Positions 19,704 to 20,681 of a DNA stretch of 20,681 nucleotides are shown one piece after another. The stretch comes from Thoreauomyces humboldtii. Lineage: Eukaryota; Chytridiomycota; Chytridiomycetes; Spizellomycetales; Powellomycetaceae. The notes below the pieces were generated by a model. It made no database searches. It was given only the letters and a program-made list of their open reading frames with translations, and was not told where the DNA came from. The stretch spans positions 1-20,681 of the forward strand of contig JADGJA010000380.1 of the NCBI GenBank assembly GCA_027596035.1. The letters run 5' to 3'. Every line of letters begins with the position of its first letter. The first letter of the stretch is position 1. The position numbers and the translations under genes were made by a program.

Positions 19704-20017
19704 TTCCTCCCGCCCGTCCCGATGAACGTACCAAGCGTACACAATCCTGCTACTGCTATTCATCGTGGCCGTGTCGAACATCTCTTCTTGCGCGACCTTT
19801 TGCGATCGTATGAATGAAAGAAACGTATGCATAACAGTTTTACTCCACTCCAAATCCAGCGCTAAATGCTAGATTGTTTTCTGATTTTCGCCGGCAGACG
19901 TGATGATGCGCTAGACTTGTACGGCTAGGCTTACTATGCGACCTCGCCCGGTACGTCCATGCATAGTTCGGAGTAAGACATTCTCTTCAGAGCAACATAT
20001 CTTCTTCTTCCCTTTTC
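19704..20017. other. Convergent intergenic region
   Basis: These 314 bp lie between the plus-strand unrecognised frame and the RIB4 stop codon and should contain 3' ends from both sides. No gene, repeat or RNA is visible. The minus-strand open frame 19458-19853 mostly overlaps the plus-strand exon and looks like a shadow of it. Confidence 0.4.
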
Positions 20018-20647
20018 TCAAATGTTATCCATAGCGGACAACAGAGTAGCGCCAATGGACTTGTACCTCTCCCTGTTGAGGACGGCCATCTCCACGGCAG
20101 CGGTCCCCCAGTCCTCACCATGGTTGTGACCCTCGTTCCCCTCGGCACCCGCCAGTGCGGCCCTCTCCCTCGCCTGGTCCTCCGTCAAGCAGGTGAGGAC
20201 GCCGAAGATGACGGGTCGTCCGGTGTCGAGACCCACTCGCATGAGACCGCTGGTGGTGGCGTCGGCGATGTACTCAAAGTGCATCGTGGAACCCTTGATG
20301 AGGACTCCGACGGCGATGGCAGCGTCGTACTTTGGGTGGGGACCCGAGAGGAGGGCAGAGACGGCGAACGGGAGTTCGAAGCATCCGGCGACCTCCTTGA
20401 TCGTGATGTTGCCGGCGTCGACGTTGTGGGCTAGCAGCATGGTCTGAGCGCCTGTCACTAGCGCCGAGACGACGGGGAGGTTCCATCGTGTGTGGACTGC
20501 CCGAGTAATTTAGCGGTTTGCAGCGAGAGGACACATGCATACGTGAGAGGGGAGGGAAGGGGACACCACTGTACCGATGAGGATCCGCAGACCGGTGCCG
20601 TCCAGCGGCGTGGCACGTTTGGTGAGTCCCTTCTCAAAGTCCTTCAT
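20018..20647 (-). CDS. RIB4: 6,7-dimethyl-8-ribityllumazine synthase
   Basis: Lumazine synthase condenses 5-amino-6-ribitylamino-uracil with 3,4-dihydroxy-2-butanone 4-phosphate, the penultimate step of riboflavin synthesis; fungal enzymes are usually cytosolic pentamers. Exons on the minus strand: 20647-20575 and 20496-20018, giving 552 nt and 183 residues, near the usual fungal length. The intron is GT-AG and restores ILIVHTRWN. Trp29 in HTRWN fits the aromatic substrate-stacking position of fungal enzymes. The catalytic His is residue 97 in GVLIKGSTMHFEYIADA. The C-terminus has VIFGVLTCLTEDQA and HNHGEDWGTAAVEMA, the latter with a Glu/Gly/His-rich linker before it. The usual PGS(F/W)E motif reads AGCFE here (Pro to Ala, Ser to Cys). 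The start is the only ATG upstream of the conserved block. Confidence 0.97.
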
Positions 20648-20667
20648 GGCTGCTGAGATGGATCTGT

Positions 20668-20681
20668 TTGTTGTTGTTGTT
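20668..20681 (-). repeat. CAA trinucleotide run in the RIB4 5' leader
   Basis: On the minus strand, AACAACAACAACAA lies about 20 bp upstream of the RIB4 start and reaches the window edge. It may extend further. CAA-rich leaders are generally unstructured; no function is claimed. Confidence 0.7.

Overview
The window is a piece of a fungal nuclear genome, most likely a basidiomycete. The genes carry many short GT-AG introns (about 45 to 110 nt), and the protein set includes a velvet regulator, an Ypd1 phosphotransfer protein, a Hir3/CABIN1 histone-chaperone subunit, an Rtg3/GlcD-gamma-like bHLH factor and a fungal lumazine synthase. I could not place it below phylum. All gene models are hand-spliced from reading frame, splice signals and remembered family consensus; none was checked by alignment.

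Layout, left to right. (1) 18-595, minus: YPD1-like histidine phosphotransfer protein, 3 exons. (2) 1036-8088, plus: a very large HIR3/CABIN1 homologue, 23 exons and about 1871 residues, divergent from YPD1 across a 440-bp shared promoter. (3) 8089-9754: a gene-poor stretch with a degenerate tandem repeat, a Cys-rich open frame of unknown nature, and a diverged direct repeat. (4) 9755-12216, minus: a VelB-like velvet protein, 7 exons and about 613 residues, with a long Gln/His-rich N-terminus and a velvet fold interrupted twice. (5) 12217-13877: a 1.66-kb divergent intergenic region. (6) 13878-14808, plus: a typical 2-Cys peroxiredoxin whose first coding exon is only 4 nt. (7) 15272-17662, plus: a bHLH factor of 712 residues with seven copies of a Ser-Pro-Ala-Leu-x-Pro type motif. 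(8) 17663-19703: a probably transposon-derived island. It holds the C-terminal part of a Tc1/mariner (IS630-like, DDE_3) transposase on the minus strand, broken by a frameshift, and next to it an unrecognised spliced reading frame on the plus strand with no start codon. (9) 20018-20647, minus: RIB4 lumazine synthase, 2 exons, with its 5' leader running to the window edge.

There is no operon logic. The resident genes are mostly regulators and stress functions (phosphorelay, chromatin, velvet, bHLH, peroxide removal) plus one vitamin-pathway enzyme. The two stretches that look foreign or decayed, 8.1-9.0 kb and 17.7-19.7 kb, share a short coding-like match and are the best candidates for undescribed sequence. 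I saw no tRNA, rRNA or CRISPR array.
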